NCBI GenBank assembly: GCA_021775755.1
Contig: JAJFHE010000054.1
Location: forward strand, 62,001-126,000
DNA: 64,000 nt
Reading direction: 5' to 3'
Origin: Hyphomicrobiales bacterium
GTDB taxonomy: Bacteria > Pseudomonadota > Alphaproteobacteria > Rhizobiales > JAJFHB01
The notes under the pieces are model-generated. The model had not been told where the DNA came from. It searched no databases and saw nothing but the letters and a program-made list of their open reading frames with translations. Shown here one piece after another: positions 8,614 to 17,549 of the stretch (its first letter is position 1; each line of letters begins with the position of its first letter). Made by a program: the position numbers and the translations under genes.

Positions 8614-9459
8614 TCATTGAAGCGACAGCGCCATCAGGGCGCGTGCCTGTTCTCCATTCATAACACCGCAGCCCAGTTGCCGGACCGCTTCGGCGGCCTG
8701 AGCGATGAGGTCCGCATTGGTCGGCGCAAGGGAGCCGTCGGCGAGATACATATTGTTCTCAAACCCGATGCGAATATGGCCGCCAGCTGCAACCGCTGTC
8801 CGAGCGCAATCGAGTTCGCGCGCGCCGAAGGCACACATCGCCCAGGGAAACGGGCACTCGCCAAGCGCTTCGAGAAACGGCTCGAGATCTTCCGGTGACG
8901 ACTGCTGATCTGTTGCGTAGCGGCCGAGCACAAAGAGCAGGAACGGCGCCATGAACGGCACCACGCCGCGGGACCGGAGGTCCAAAAGGCGGTGTACATC
9001 CGCCGCGTCATAGAGAATGAACTGCGGCGCGGCCCCCGCGCTCTGACACCACAGCAGAAACGCCTTTGCCATCGCTTCCGATGCGGCATCCGGCACGATT
9101 TCACGCACCGCCATCGACACTGCCTCCGGAACGACATCGCGCACGACCTGCATCTGCTCATCGGCCTGATAGATGCCGACGGCTTCCGTTGTGATCTGAA
9201 CCACAAGACCGGTCCCCGCCACGGCGCGCACCGCCTCGCTTGCCACGTGATACCGGGCGGCATCGAGCAGATGCGCACCGTCATCACCGCGCACATGCAT
9301 GTGGATGGCGGACGCTCCCGCGTCCTTGCAGGCACGCGCTTCATCGGCAATCTCTCCCGCCGTCATCGGCAGTGCGGGATGGTCGGCTTTGGTGCGGCGC
9401 GCGCCGTTGGGCGCAACCATGATCATCACGTCATGCGGCTTACGCGGTTTGATGGACAT
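8614..9459 (-). CDS. BKACE-family beta-keto acid cleavage enzyme (DUF849)
   Basis: 281 aa, the family's usual size. BKACE enzymes cleave a beta-keto acid with acetyl-CoA, as in lysine fermentation (3-keto-5-aminohexanoate) and carnitine breakdown. A TIM barrel with the zinc motif HMHVRG (His53, His55) and a glutamate in RIGFENNMY at about residue 235, both hallmarks of the family. The N-terminal ...MIMVAPNGARRTKADHPALP is typical. Substrate specificity cannot be read from the sequence. The gene points away from the crotonase at 9567, and the two could form a small catabolic pair with divergent promoters. Confidence 0.88.
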   Translation of the reverse strand: MSIKPRKPHDVMIMVAPNGARRTKADHPALPMTAGEIADEARACKDAGASAIHMHVRGDDGAHLLDAARYHVASEAVRAVAGTGLVVQITTEAVGIYQADEQMQVVRDVVPEAVSMAVREIVPDAASEAMAKAFLLWCQSAGAAPQFILYDAADVHRLLDLRSRGVVPFMAPFLLFVLGRYATDQQSSPEDLEPFLEALGECPFPWAMCAFGARELDCARTAVAAGGHIRIGFENNMYLADGSLAPTNADLIAQAAEAVRQLGCGVMNGEQARALMALSLQ

Positions 9460-9566
9460 TGCCTGCCCTTCCCCTTTGATCTCAAGTTATCGTCGCGTCA
9501 CCCTTGACGGCCCCCTCATTCATGGGAATGTACCGTCAACATAACAACCAATGCCAAGGAGCCGCC

Positions 9567-10433
9567 ATGCCGGGCTATTCTACCCTGCTCTACGAGAAAG
9601 ACGGTCGCATCGCGAGAATTATCCTCAACCGCCCGGGCCGGCTCAATGCCATTAACGATGAGATGCCGGGCGAGATCGAAGCGGCCGTCGGGCAAGCCAA
9701 CGACGATGACGACATTCACGTGATTGTCGTTTCAGGCGCCGGCGAGGCCTTTTGCGCCGGTTACGATCTCAAGGAGTACGCGCAGGCAGACGGCGAGAAC
9801 CCGTTTGTTCAGGACATGCCGTGGGATCCGATGATCGACTACAAGCGCATGAAAAAGAACACCGATCAATTCGCCAGCCTGTGGCGCTCCTACAAACCGA
9901 CGATTGCCCGCATTCACAAATACTGCGTAGCCGGCGGCACCGACATCGCCCTGTCCTGCGATTTCGTCATCATGGAAGCAACGGCAAAGATCGGATATCC
10001 GCCTACCCGCGTCTGGGGATGCCCGTCCACGGGCATGTGGGTGCACCGCATCGGCCCCCAGGCCGCCAAACGGCTGTTGCTCACCGGCGACCTCGTCACC
10101 GGAACCTACGCCAAAGAGCTGGGACTGGCGCTTGAAGCACCTGAACCGGAAGCGCTCGATGCCTGTGTCGAGGCGCTGGCCGCCCGCATGGCCGGCGTGC
10201 CGAAAAACCAGCTCATGATGCAGAAACTGATGATCAATCAGGCGGTCGATGCCATGGGTCTCGCCAACACGCAGATGGTCGCCACCCTCTTTGATGGCAT
10301 CACCCGGCACTCGCCGGAGGGCATGTGGTTCAAGGAAAAGGCCGAAGAAGAAGGTTTCCACGCGGCCGTAAAACATCGCGATTCGGGCGACCCGATTCCC
10401 GAAGGGCGACAAGCCATCCGCAAGAACCGGTAA
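9567..10433 (+). CDS. Enoyl-CoA hydratase/isomerase family protein
   Basis: 288 aa. AAGGAG six bases before ATG 9567 fixes the start, against the longer frame to 9504. Crotonase fold: SGAGEAFCAGYDLKEYAQ at about 55-72 and CVAGGTDIALSCDFVIM at about 125-141. An insertion (DGENPFVQDMPWDPMIDYKRMKKN) between them makes it longer than classical hydratases. The region where the first catalytic glutamate usually lies reads YPPTRVWGCP, without an acid, so dehydration/hydration is doubtful. It is more like a CoA isomerase or thioesterase-type member. The gene ends a few bases before the convergent MocR regulator. Confidence 0.87.
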   Translation: MPGYSTLLYEKDGRIARIILNRPGRLNAINDEMPGEIEAAVGQANDDDDIHVIVVSGAGEAFCAGYDLKEYAQADGENPFVQDMPWDPMIDYKRMKKNTDQFASLWRSYKPTIARIHKYCVAGGTDIALSCDFVIMEATAKIGYPPTRVWGCPSTGMWVHRIGPQAAKRLLLTGDLVTGTYAKELGLALEAPEPEALDACVEALAARMAGVPKNQLMMQKLMINQAVDAMGLANTQMVATLFDGITRHSPEGMWFKEKAEEEGFHAAVKHRDSGDPIPEGRQAIRKNR

Positions 10434-10444
10434 GGCAGTCGCGC

Positions 10445-11839
10445 TCAAACGACGAGGTCGGCCATGTCGGTTTCTTCATCGAAAAGCCGGGCGATGATCT
10501 CCAGGCCATGAACGACGCGTTCACGTGTCGTTTCATGACTGAGACAAAGCCGGATGGCGTTGGGTGGAGTTGAGCCCTCTACCGCGAATGTTTCTGCGGT
10601 CAGGAGTTTTACACCCCGCTCTTCCGCAGCGCGCCGGAATGCGTCGGCGCGCCAGTACGGCGGCAACAAAAGCCATTCATGAAAGCCGCAAGGTTCGTTG
10701 TTGCGGCAACGCGCGCCCAGGATACGCCGCGCCATACTTTGACGATGCTGTGCTTCCGACCTTTGGAATTCATTCAGACGGCGCGCCGTACCGTCCTCGA
10801 TCCAACGGCTGGCGATTTCGGCCATCAGGGGCGGCGGCATCCAGCAGGACAGATTGACCATCGCCCGTAGAGAGCCGCTCAGCCTTTCGGGCGCCAGCAC
10901 ATAGCCGACGCGAAGCCCCGGCGCGAGGCATTTGGAGACGCTTGTCACGAACAGTGTACGCTCCGGCGCAAAATGCGCAATCGGGGGAGGACGCTCAGGC
11001 GGAAGGAAGCCAAAAACATCGTCCTCGATGATCGTCAGATCGTGCCTTCGCGCGATTGCGGCAATGTCGCGCCGGCGTCCCTCGCTCATGGTTGCGGTTG
11101 TCGGTGTGTGCAGTGTCGGCAGGCAGTAGAGTGTCCGGGCGGAGCTTCCGGTGCATGCGAGTTCCAGCGCTTCCGGCGACAGCCCTTCTTCATCCATGGC
11201 CACGGGAAAAAGCTTTCGTCCCAGATGAGCGGCAATCGCCTTTACCGGCGCGTAGGTCATGCTCTCCGTCAGAACAACATCCCCCGGCCGGGTGGCCGCC
11301 ATAATCGATGCAAGCAGACCATGTTGCGCACCATTCGTCAGAACGATGTTGCCCTCATCCGCATCAAGACCGAGCTGACCGATCCAGCGTGCGCCAGCGG
11401 CGGCGTGGCGCGCAATGCCGCCGCCGGTCTGATAATCGAGAAATGATTCAAGCGCTGACGCGGACCTTAGAGTTCCCAGTGTATGCGCCAGGGCGGCGGC
11501 ACCGTCGCCGGCCGCAGGGAGGTTCAGCGTAAAGTCGACCGGGCCGTCGGCCGGCCGTTGCATTCCGGCACGCTGTGTGTGTGCCGGCAATGGTCCCGCC
11601 GCTCTGACATAGGTGCCGCGACCAACCTCGCCATGCACAAACCCGCGCCTGACCGCTTCAGCGTAGGCACGGCTCACAGTGTTAAGGGAAATTCCGAGCT
11701 CATACGCAAGATCGCGTTGCGCCGGCAACCGGCACCCCTCGCTCAACGAACCGTCGGCCAGGCTTTCGCCGATGGCCTCCGCAATCGACAAATACTTGGG
11801 TCCGCTTTTGCCGTTAAGGGTCGGGCACCACATTGTCAT
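10445..11839 (-). CDS. MocR-type regulator (GntR HTH fused to aminotransferase fold)
   Basis: 464 aa. Residues about 15-80 form a winged HTH of the GntR kind (LPAQRDLAYELGISLNTVSRAYAEA...GRGTYVR). The rest is a class I aminotransferase domain with the PLP lysine in TSVSKCLAPGLRVG. MocR proteins bind PLP or an external aldimine and control neighbouring amino-acid genes. The divergent class III aminotransferase, 98 bases away, is the obvious target. A 19-bp palindrome overlaps its own start codon, suggesting autorepression. A second ATG lies six bases in (11833). Confidence 0.92.
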   Translation of the reverse strand: MTMWCPTLNGKSGPKYLSIAEAIGESLADGSLSEGCRLPAQRDLAYELGISLNTVSRAYAEAVRRGFVHGEVGRGTYVRAAGPLPAHTQRAGMQRPADGPVDFTLNLPAAGDGAAALAHTLGTLRSASALESFLDYQTGGGIARHAAAGARWIGQLGLDADEGNIVLTNGAQHGLLASIMAATRPGDVVLTESMTYAPVKAIAAHLGRKLFPVAMDEEGLSPEALELACTGSSARTLYCLPTLHTPTTATMSEGRRRDIAAIARRHDLTIIEDDVFGFLPPERPPPIAHFAPERTLFVTSVSKCLAPGLRVGYVLAPERLSGSLRAMVNLSCWMPPPLMAEIASRWIEDGTARRLNEFQRSEAQHRQSMARRILGARCRNNEPCGFHEWLLLPPYWRADAFRRAAEERGVKLLTAETFAVEGSTPPNAIRLCLSHETTRERVVHGLEIIARLFDEETDMADLVV

Positions 11840-11849
11840 GATGACAATG
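11831..11849. promoter_or_regulatory. 19-bp palindrome over the MocR start: candidate operator
   Basis: CATTGTCAT-G-ATGACAATG: perfect 9-bp arms around one base, covering the start codon of the MocR gene. This position is typical of an autoregulatory site. Confidence 0.65.
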
Positions 11850-11855
11850 TTTAGA

Positions 11856-11909
11856 TTGACTCGATTTACTAGTCAACAGTATCGATACATATATCAATAC
11901 AATCGATGC
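11856..11909. promoter_or_regulatory. Repeat cluster in the MocR/aminotransferase promoter region
   Basis: An inverted repeat TTGACT/AGTCAA (11856-11876) is followed by three direct copies of an octamer: ATCGATAC (11881), ATCAATAC (11893) and ATCGATGC (11902). MocR regulators such as GabR and PdxR are known to bind direct repeats, so these are the likely operator elements for the aminotransferase promoter. Confidence 0.5.
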
Positions 11910-11937
11910 ATTATCCTAGTGACAACATGAGGGTTCC

Positions 11938-13329
11938 ATGACCGGATCGGAGATTGCGCACAAAACCTCCCATACCGCCGGAGGCGGACAGACGGCCTTT
12001 TACGCGACGTCGAACATTGTGCCGCTGCCGCTGTTGGAAAAAGCCTCGGGCGTTCATATGTGGGACAGCGATGGCCGCCGCTATATTGATGTGTCATCGG
12101 GGCCTGTCGTCAGCAATATCGGCCATGGCAACGCGCACGTGATAGACGCGATGGCCAATCAGGCGCGCAATCTGGATTACGCGTTTGCACGCCTTGCAAG
12201 AAACCGGGCAAACATTGAACTGTCGGAACGGTTGGCGGAGCTTGCCGGCGCCGGATTTGAACGTGTCAGCCTGACCTCCGGCGGCAGCGAAGCGATGGAG
12301 AACGCAATCAAGCTGTTGCGCCAGCATGCAATCGCCACGGGCAAACCCCAAAAGACCAAACTCATCACCTGTCAGCCCTCCTATCACGGTGCCACGATCG
12401 CCACTCTGGCAATGAACGGCGAAGTGATGATGGCGCCGTTTCTTGACGGGTTTGCGGAACCCTCCGCCAAAGTGCCTGCCCCCCTTGCCTACCGCACGCC
12501 GCCAAATCATGACGCTGCAGGCTACGCAAGGCATTGTGCCGACTGTCTTGAGGCCAAAATTGCGGAACTCGGCGCGGAAAACGTTCTGGCATTCGTCATC
12601 GAACCGGTCGGCGGACTTTCGACCGGCTGCGTTGTGCCGCCGACGGAATACATTCACCGCATTCGCGAAATCTGCACGCAGCACGGCGTGCACCTTGTCT
12701 TCGACGAAATCCTTTGCGGCATGGGCCGCACGGGCAAGTTTCTCGCGGCACATCACTGGCCGGGCGCCCTTCCCGATGTGGTTACGATGGCCAAGGGCCT
12801 GGCATCGGGCTACAGCCCGCTCGGCGCGGTTCTAGCGCCCGCACAGCTTGTCGATGAACTGGCCGGCCTGACCGGCTTTGAATTCCAGTATTCCTACAAC
12901 GCTAATCCCGTCTCCTGCGCCGCTGGACTGGCGGTTCTGAAAGAATACGACCGTCTGGGCCTCGTTGCGCGCGCAGAGGAACTGGGCGCCCACCTGCGCG
13001 AAGGCCTTGAACGTCTGATGGAGAAATCGCCACTCATCGGCGACATTCGCGGCATGGGCATGCTCCACGCCGTCGAAATTGTAGCAGACCGTCAGACCAA
13101 AGCGTTGTTTCCCAACGATGCTCAGCCCGCCGACAGGCTTCGCATCCATGGATTGGAAAACGGGTTGATCATTTACGCGCGCACAACATCGGGAGGCAGA
13201 TACGGACACTGGTTTATCGTCTCACCGCCCCTCACCATCACGCGAGATGAGATTGCCGACCTTCTAGCGCGGCTCAATGCGACCCTCATGGATCTGCGAA
13301 CCGAATTTGCCGGCGCCGGCCTTGTCTAA
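11938..13329 (+). CDS. Class III (omega) aminotransferase
   Basis: 463 aa. The fold is that of omega-amino acid:pyruvate, taurine:pyruvate and related transaminases. SGGSEAMENAIKL lies at about 121, SYHGATIATLAM near 145-157, the Asp of FDEILCGMGRTG, and the PLP lysine Lys286 in TMAKGLASGYSPLGAVL. GAGGG precedes ATG by nine bases. Substrate is not visible; beta-alanine, taurine and polyamine-derived amines are all possible. Its divergent MocR partner suggests substrate-dependent expression. Cytosolic, PLP-dependent, normally a dimer or tetramer. Confidence 0.9.
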   Translation: MTGSEIAHKTSHTAGGGQTAFYATSNIVPLPLLEKASGVHMWDSDGRRYIDVSSGPVVSNIGHGNAHVIDAMANQARNLDYAFARLARNRANIELSERLAELAGAGFERVSLTSGGSEAMENAIKLLRQHAIATGKPQKTKLITCQPSYHGATIATLAMNGEVMMAPFLDGFAEPSAKVPAPLAYRTPPNHDAAGYARHCADCLEAKIAELGAENVLAFVIEPVGGLSTGCVVPPTEYIHRIREICTQHGVHLVFDEILCGMGRTGKFLAAHHWPGALPDVVTMAKGLASGYSPLGAVLAPAQLVDELAGLTGFEFQYSYNANPVSCAAGLAVLKEYDRLGLVARAEELGAHLREGLERLMEKSPLIGDIRGMGMLHAVEIVADRQTKALFPNDAQPADRLRIHGLENGLIIYARTTSGGRYGHWFIVSPPLTITRDEIADLLARLNATLMDLRTEFAGAGLV

Positions 13330-13399
13330 TCTGCCGGACTTGCACTGGAGGAAGCTCACCCGGACGCCGCGCCCGGGTTCATAACGACCGCTACCGGGC

Positions 13400-14563
13400 T
13401 CAGCTCGGCGTACAGTGACCCGCATGATCGCGAAGCCAGCGGCGCCCGCGCCGCCTCAATTCGTTGTAACCGGCCCCAGAGATATCGGGGTCGGCAAACA
13501 GAGCCTCTGCAAGCGTCGCATCGTTAGGCGACAGCGAGCCTTCAAAGCTTTTCATGGCGCAGAAACAGCGAGCGATCCCCGACCGCGTCATCGCCGCGGT
13601 CGTACAGTTATACAGGTGCTCCTGCATCCAGGTGCTGGAGAGTTGAATATAGTCTACCGCCCTCGTCGACCAGCCGCCCTCAAGGTTCGTCAGATTGGAC
13701 GTAGACGACATTTGCGTAATGATTCCGTGGTCAATGGAAATTACCACTTCCTGATGCTTCAAGGTGGCCGATGTCGGTCCCGCAACATACGTGAGCCCTG
13801 AAAACGAAAGGGTTTCACCAAAAACAGGATGAAGTTCGCCGGCCGCCGCCACGAAATGCCAGGCTGCCACTTCCGAGGTTCCATCGCTGTCCACAATGTT
13901 TCCGGTCATACGGTATTCATTGCCGGGGGTTACCGGAAACACCGTGTCGCAGCCTTGGCGGTAAGTCGTTCGCTGCCACCAGTCGGAGCCCGTTGCATAG
14001 GACGAGTTGCAAATGGCACGCCATACATCACGCTGATACTGGCCCTGGCTTGCGTTGAAGTATTCCACCTTCTTGCCGTCCGTCGAGGTAACCACCGAGA
14101 TAACCGGTCCCACGTCGCTTTGCTGGTAAAGTATGGCAAGTCCGATTTCGGGAACCCTGTCATCATAGCTTTCAGTTTGGGGCATCGTATCCGGTCCCGC
14201 CGGCGCCAATTCAGCTTCCCGCAATGCACCGCGCAGCAGGGGAATGGAAATACCGGCGATTTCGCCGCCGGATATCAAGGTTACCGCGTGGTCGGCGCCG
14301 GGATAGTCATCGATAATCTTCTGCAGAGCCGCAAGGGCGGAGTTCAGGGCTTCGGATTTAACAGCCGGATCATCACTTGCGTGCGCTCTTTGATAGGCCT
14401 TGACCGCCTCGACAACCAGCCGGTTCGCTTCTGCCCGGTCATCGGCGGTGACAACCGTGGGCGAAACAAAGACAACGCTCATCGCGATGAATGCTGCAAG
14501 AAGAAGCCGTACATAATTCAACGGGCGGCGTGGCGCCGGTGTGGGTGATGAGGCCTGTGCCAT
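13400..14563 (-). CDS. Secreted protein of unknown function
   Basis: 387 aa from the ATG at 14563; the open frame continues upstream but overlaps the GFA gene. A signal peptide is clear: a basic start then VRLLLAAFIAMSVVFVSPTVVTA, with cleavage near residue 40. Residues about 42-95 form a helical, TPR-like stretch (EANRLVVEAVKAYQRAHAS...). The following part is beta-rich with WWQRTTYRQGCDTVFPV. Several cysteines towards the end (YNCTT, RCFCAMK, GHCTPS) could form disulphides. I do not recognise a family. It is probably the last gene of a three-gene operon with a methyltransferase and a GFA protein (10 bases between). Confidence 0.65.
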   Translation of the reverse strand: MAQASSPTPAPRRPLNYVRLLLAAFIAMSVVFVSPTVVTADDRAEANRLVVEAVKAYQRAHASDDPAVKSEALNSALAALQKIIDDYPGADHAVTLISGGEIAGISIPLLRGALREAELAPAGPDTMPQTESYDDRVPEIGLAILYQQSDVGPVISVVTSTDGKKVEYFNASQGQYQRDVWRAICNSSYATGSDWWQRTTYRQGCDTVFPVTPGNEYRMTGNIVDSDGTSEVAAWHFVAAAGELHPVFGETLSFSGLTYVAGPTSATLKHQEVVISIDHGIITQMSSTSNLTNLEGGWSTRAVDYIQLSSTWMQEHLYNCTTAAMTRSGIARCFCAMKSFEGSLSPNDATLAEALFADPDISGAGYNELRRRGRRWLRDHAGHCTPS

Positions 14564-14573
14564 GTGCACAATC

Positions 14574-15005
14574 CTAAGGAGACGGCGCAGCCAATACAAC
14601 CGATGGCGTCCATGCCCCTGCGCGACGCTCAAGGCGCGCAGGGGAACTCTCGCCTTCATAGCTCACCGGTTCGGCCGCCCGGCCCTCAAGCTCGGGAGCT
14701 TCAAGACAATTGACATTGAGCGTTGCAACCGGGCCGCGCGCCGTGTCGCATACCGCACCCAGATAAACCCCGCACCTTCCGCACACGAGAAAATCCCCAG
14801 TCGAAAGCCCGAACCGGTAGCGCTGCAACGCACCCGCCGTGTCGCGAAATGTAACGTGCCCTCGCGGATCGACACTCGTACGCGCATTGTGCTTGCGGCA
14901 AAAGCTGCACTGGCAGGCGCGCAACTCCAGATCCCGCGGCGCAATGGCGGTATCGAACTGAACAGCAATCGCCCCGCAGTGACACGACCCGGCAAGGACG
15001 CTCAT
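14574..15005 (-). CDS. GFA family zinc protein
   Basis: 143 aa. Zinc-binding pattern of the glutathione-dependent formaldehyde-activating/CENP-V fold: SCHCG at 7-11, CQCSFCRKHNA at about 31-41 and CGRCGVYLGAV at about 75-85. Known GFA members bind two zinc ions, and Gfa itself was proposed to speed S-hydroxymethylglutathione formation, though the role of most homologues is unclear. Its start overlaps the stop of the upstream methyltransferase by four bases (ATGA), so the two are translationally coupled. Confidence 0.9.
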   Translation of the reverse strand: MSVLAGSCHCGAIAVQFDTAIAPRDLELRACQCSFCRKHNARTSVDPRGHVTFRDTAGALQRYRFGLSTGDFLVCGRCGVYLGAVCDTARGPVATLNVNCLEAPELEGRAAEPVSYEGESSPARLERRAGAWTPSVVLAAPSP

Positions 15006-15850
15006 GATTTGACGCCGCTGCCGATACGCACATGCGCGGTCATATGGTACTCGCCGTCCTTGAGATAGCGGTTGAACTTGTCGCGCACGGCCCCGGCAAC
15101 CGCCGCACGTTCCTCCGCGCCAAGCTGATCGAGTTTCGGACCCAGCGACATGTCGATTTGCGGATGCCAGAATTCGCGGTCACCCGGCACTTTCGGTGTA
15201 AATCTCAGTTCCTGCTCCTCGACCTGACCGAGACCGCCTGCTTCCAGAATGCCAGACAACGTGCCCGCCTCTCCCATGCGGCACATGGTGCTAAGATCGA
15301 TCAGCGGATCATCGAGCCCCCAGAACTCTTCCGCAACCTCGGCGAACACCGTGAACATCGTCGTGTCGTCGCGCGGGCCCCAGACCATGTAGGCGGCGCG
15401 CCCACCGGGTTTGAGAACCCGCGCGGCCTCACTTGCGGCCTTCACAGGATCGGGAACGAACATGATGCCGAAGCGGCACATCACCCGGTCGAAGCTTGCG
15501 TCCTCTTCAGCAAGGCCGCACATGTCGGCGATTTTGAAACTGACATTCTTCAGCCCCTTCTCCGCAACACGCCGGCGTGCACCTTCGAGCATTTCAGGCA
15601 CCAGATCGCTGGCGACCACCGCACCCGACGCGCCGACCATCTCCGCCACCGTCGTCATCGGCTCGCCGGCACCGGTCGCCAGATCAAGAACCCGCAGACC
15701 CGGCTCGATCTTTGCTGCCTCGATCAACGGCGCGTTGAACCGTGCCGCCATGGCGGCCACCTCATCGGCCCGGCTGTCCCAGTGCCTGCCCCGCCGCGAC
15801 CAGTCCTCCCGGACGTCTTCGGATCTAGGGTTCTCGGTTTTCTCCGGCAT
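15002..15850 (-). CDS. Class I SAM-dependent methyltransferase
   Basis: 282 aa. Rossmann-fold motif I VLDLATGAGEP at about 54-64, motif II acidic turn ASDLVPEMLEGA, a third motif ADMCGL, and RFGIMFVPDP with RVLKPGGRAAYMVWG at about 140-155. It is close to the UbiE/Methyltransf_11 group. The C-terminal 100 residues (EEFWGLDD...DMSLGPKLD) are an extension found in uncharacterised bacterial members. Substrate unknown. First gene of the operon with the GFA protein and the secreted protein. Confidence 0.9.
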   Translation of the reverse strand: MPEKTENPRSEDVREDWSRRGRHWDSRADEVAAMAARFNAPLIEAAKIEPGLRVLDLATGAGEPMTTVAEMVGASGAVVASDLVPEMLEGARRRVAEKGLKNVSFKIADMCGLAEEDASFDRVMCRFGIMFVPDPVKAASEAARVLKPGGRAAYMVWGPRDDTTMFTVFAEVAEEFWGLDDPLIDLSTMCRMGEAGTLSGILEAGGLGQVEEQELRFTPKVPGDREFWHPQIDMSLGPKLDQLGAEERAAVAGAVRDKFNRYLKDGEYHMTAHVRIGSGVKS

Positions 15851-15919
15851 GAATCCTCTTTGATGTTCGTGGTTTTCGTTTTCCTATAGTCTCGCGCACC
15901 GGACTGGAGCACAAGACGC

Positions 15920-16429
15920 ATGAGCGACCAAAACAGCATCGTGATCAGACCCTACGAGGCAGCTGATCTGGAGGACGTAATTGCCTGCGTACGCGCCTTG
16001 CAGGTTTTCGAAAGCACATTTGAACCTCGTATGAAGGATCCGGCGGACATCGGCTCCTGGTTCGTCGAGGAACTGCTCGCACAGTGCGCCGCCAAAGACG
16101 GCGTGATCCTCGTCGCCGCAGATAGCGCAACGGTCATTGGCTACGCCTGCGTTCTGGCGCGGGTGATCTGCGATGATCCGGACGAAATCGCCTACGAATA
16201 TTCGTATCTCTCCGATCTTGCGGTGAACCCGGAATTGCGTGGCCAGGGGATCGGCAGCAGGCTCCTTCAAGCCTGCAAGGCATATTGCGAGGACCACGGC
16301 AGCAACTGCCTGCGGATCAACGTTCTGGCCGGCAACGAGGGCGCGGCGCGCCTCTATCGCAAGTCCGGCTTCAAGGACCGTGTGATCGAACTGGATATGA
16401 TGCTCGACCGGCACTCGGATGGGCCATGA
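15920..16429 (+). CDS. GNAT-family N-acetyltransferase
   Basis: 169 aa. The acetyl-CoA pyrophosphate loop is RGQGIGSRLLQA at about 111-122, preceded by SYLSDLAVNPELR and followed by INVLAGNEGAARLYRKSGF, the classical GNAT motif A/B layout. It could acetylate a small amine or a protein; the acceptor is unknown. Its stop overlaps the start of the enolase-superfamily gene by four bases (ATGA), placing it in one operon with that enzyme and the ureohydrolase. Confidence 0.88.
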   Translation: MSDQNSIVIRPYEAADLEDVIACVRALQVFESTFEPRMKDPADIGSWFVEELLAQCAAKDGVILVAADSATVIGYACVLARVICDDPDEIAYEYSYLSDLAVNPELRGQGIGSRLLQACKAYCEDHGSNCLRINVLAGNEGAARLYRKSGFKDRVIELDMMLDRHSDGP

Positions 16430-17535
16430 AGATCACGCGCATTTCCATTTATCGCACGGAACTGCCCTATGTCGGTGGCGAGTATGGCTGGGGTGCCGGC
16501 AACGTTATTCGAACCGGTTTGACGACTGTTGCGGTCATCGAAACGGGCGCCGGGATCTCCGGCTGCGGCGAATTCTGCCCGTGCGGGGAAAACTACATGG
16601 TCGCCAACTCAGCCGGCACCTCGGCCGTTGCCGGCCTCATTGCGCCCCGGCTTCTTGGCGAGGACCCCCGCGAGATTGGAAAGATTGAGCGGATCATGGA
16701 CACCACGGTCCAGGGGCACGGCTACGCCAAGGCAATGCTCGATGCCGCCTGCTGGGACATTCTCGGCAAGGCGGCCGGATTGCCGGTCCATGTTCTGCTT
16801 GGCGGAAAGTTGACGGACGGTGCCCCGATGTACCGGGTGGTTCCGCAAAAGCCCAAAGCGCAAGCGGCAAAAGAGATGGCCGCCCACCGCGCCGCCGGTT
16901 ACCGGCAGTTTCAGATCAAGGTCGGCAGCGACTGGCGCACCGACATCGAAAACATTCTCTCCGCTGTCTCCCTGCTTGAACCCGGTGAGAACGCCTATGC
17001 CGATGCCAACCAGGGCTGGACCGTCAACGATGCCGTCAAGGTGGTCCGCGCGGTGCGCGACACCGGCATCATGATCGAGCAGCCCTGCGTCACCTACGAA
17101 GAGTGCCTGCACGTGCGCTCCCGTTGCGACCTGCCGATGAAGCTCGACGAATGCGTCACCAGTCTCGCAATGGCGGAACGCATCGTCGCCGACCGGGCGG
17201 CGGAAGTCGTCTGCCTCAAGATTTCAAATCTCGGCGGTCTCAGCAAAGCCCGCCGTGTGCGCGACTACCTCATGGAGCATGGACTGTCGGTCGTTGCCGA
17301 AGACACCTGGGGCGGTGAAATCACCACCGCCGCCGTCGCCCATCTTGCCGCGTCGACCCGGCCTGAACTTCTCTACAACACCACCGACCTGCACAACTAC
17401 AACACACGCCACACCGGCACGCCCGGGCCGGCGACACGCGATGGCCTGCTCTTCGCCCCCGACACGCCGGGGCTCGGCGTCGAACCCGACTTCGAGAGCC
17501 TTGGCGACCCCATCGCCGTCTACGAACCCTCATAA
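16426..17535 (+). CDS. Enolase-superfamily dehydratase/racemase (MR/MLE type)
   Basis: 369 aa. The start is set by the ATGA overlap with the acetyltransferase. Capping domain 1-125, barrel after that. Active-site residues line up with the muconate lactonizing subgroup: Lys165 in QIKVG, metal ligands Asp193 (DANQGW), Glu218 (EQPC) and Asp241 (LDEC), and Lys265 in LKISNLGG as the opposite base. The first lysine of the usual KxK is a glutamine (Q163). The sequence resembles marine enzymes acting on hydroxyprolines and proline betaines (cis-3-hydroxyproline dehydratase group), which is a guess at the substrate. The ureohydrolase 14 bases downstream suggests a shared amino-acid pathway. Confidence 0.88.
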   Translation: MKITRISIYRTELPYVGGEYGWGAGNVIRTGLTTVAVIETGAGISGCGEFCPCGENYMVANSAGTSAVAGLIAPRLLGEDPREIGKIERIMDTTVQGHGYAKAMLDAACWDILGKAAGLPVHVLLGGKLTDGAPMYRVVPQKPKAQAAKEMAAHRAAGYRQFQIKVGSDWRTDIENILSAVSLLEPGENAYADANQGWTVNDAVKVVRAVRDTGIMIEQPCVTYEECLHVRSRCDLPMKLDECVTSLAMAERIVADRAAEVVCLKISNLGGLSKARRVRDYLMEHGLSVVAEDTWGGEITTAAVAHLAASTRPELLYNTTDLHNYNTRHTGTPGPATRDGLLFAPDTPGLGVEPDFESLGDPIAVYEPS

Positions 17536-17549
17536 AAGAAAGCAAACCG

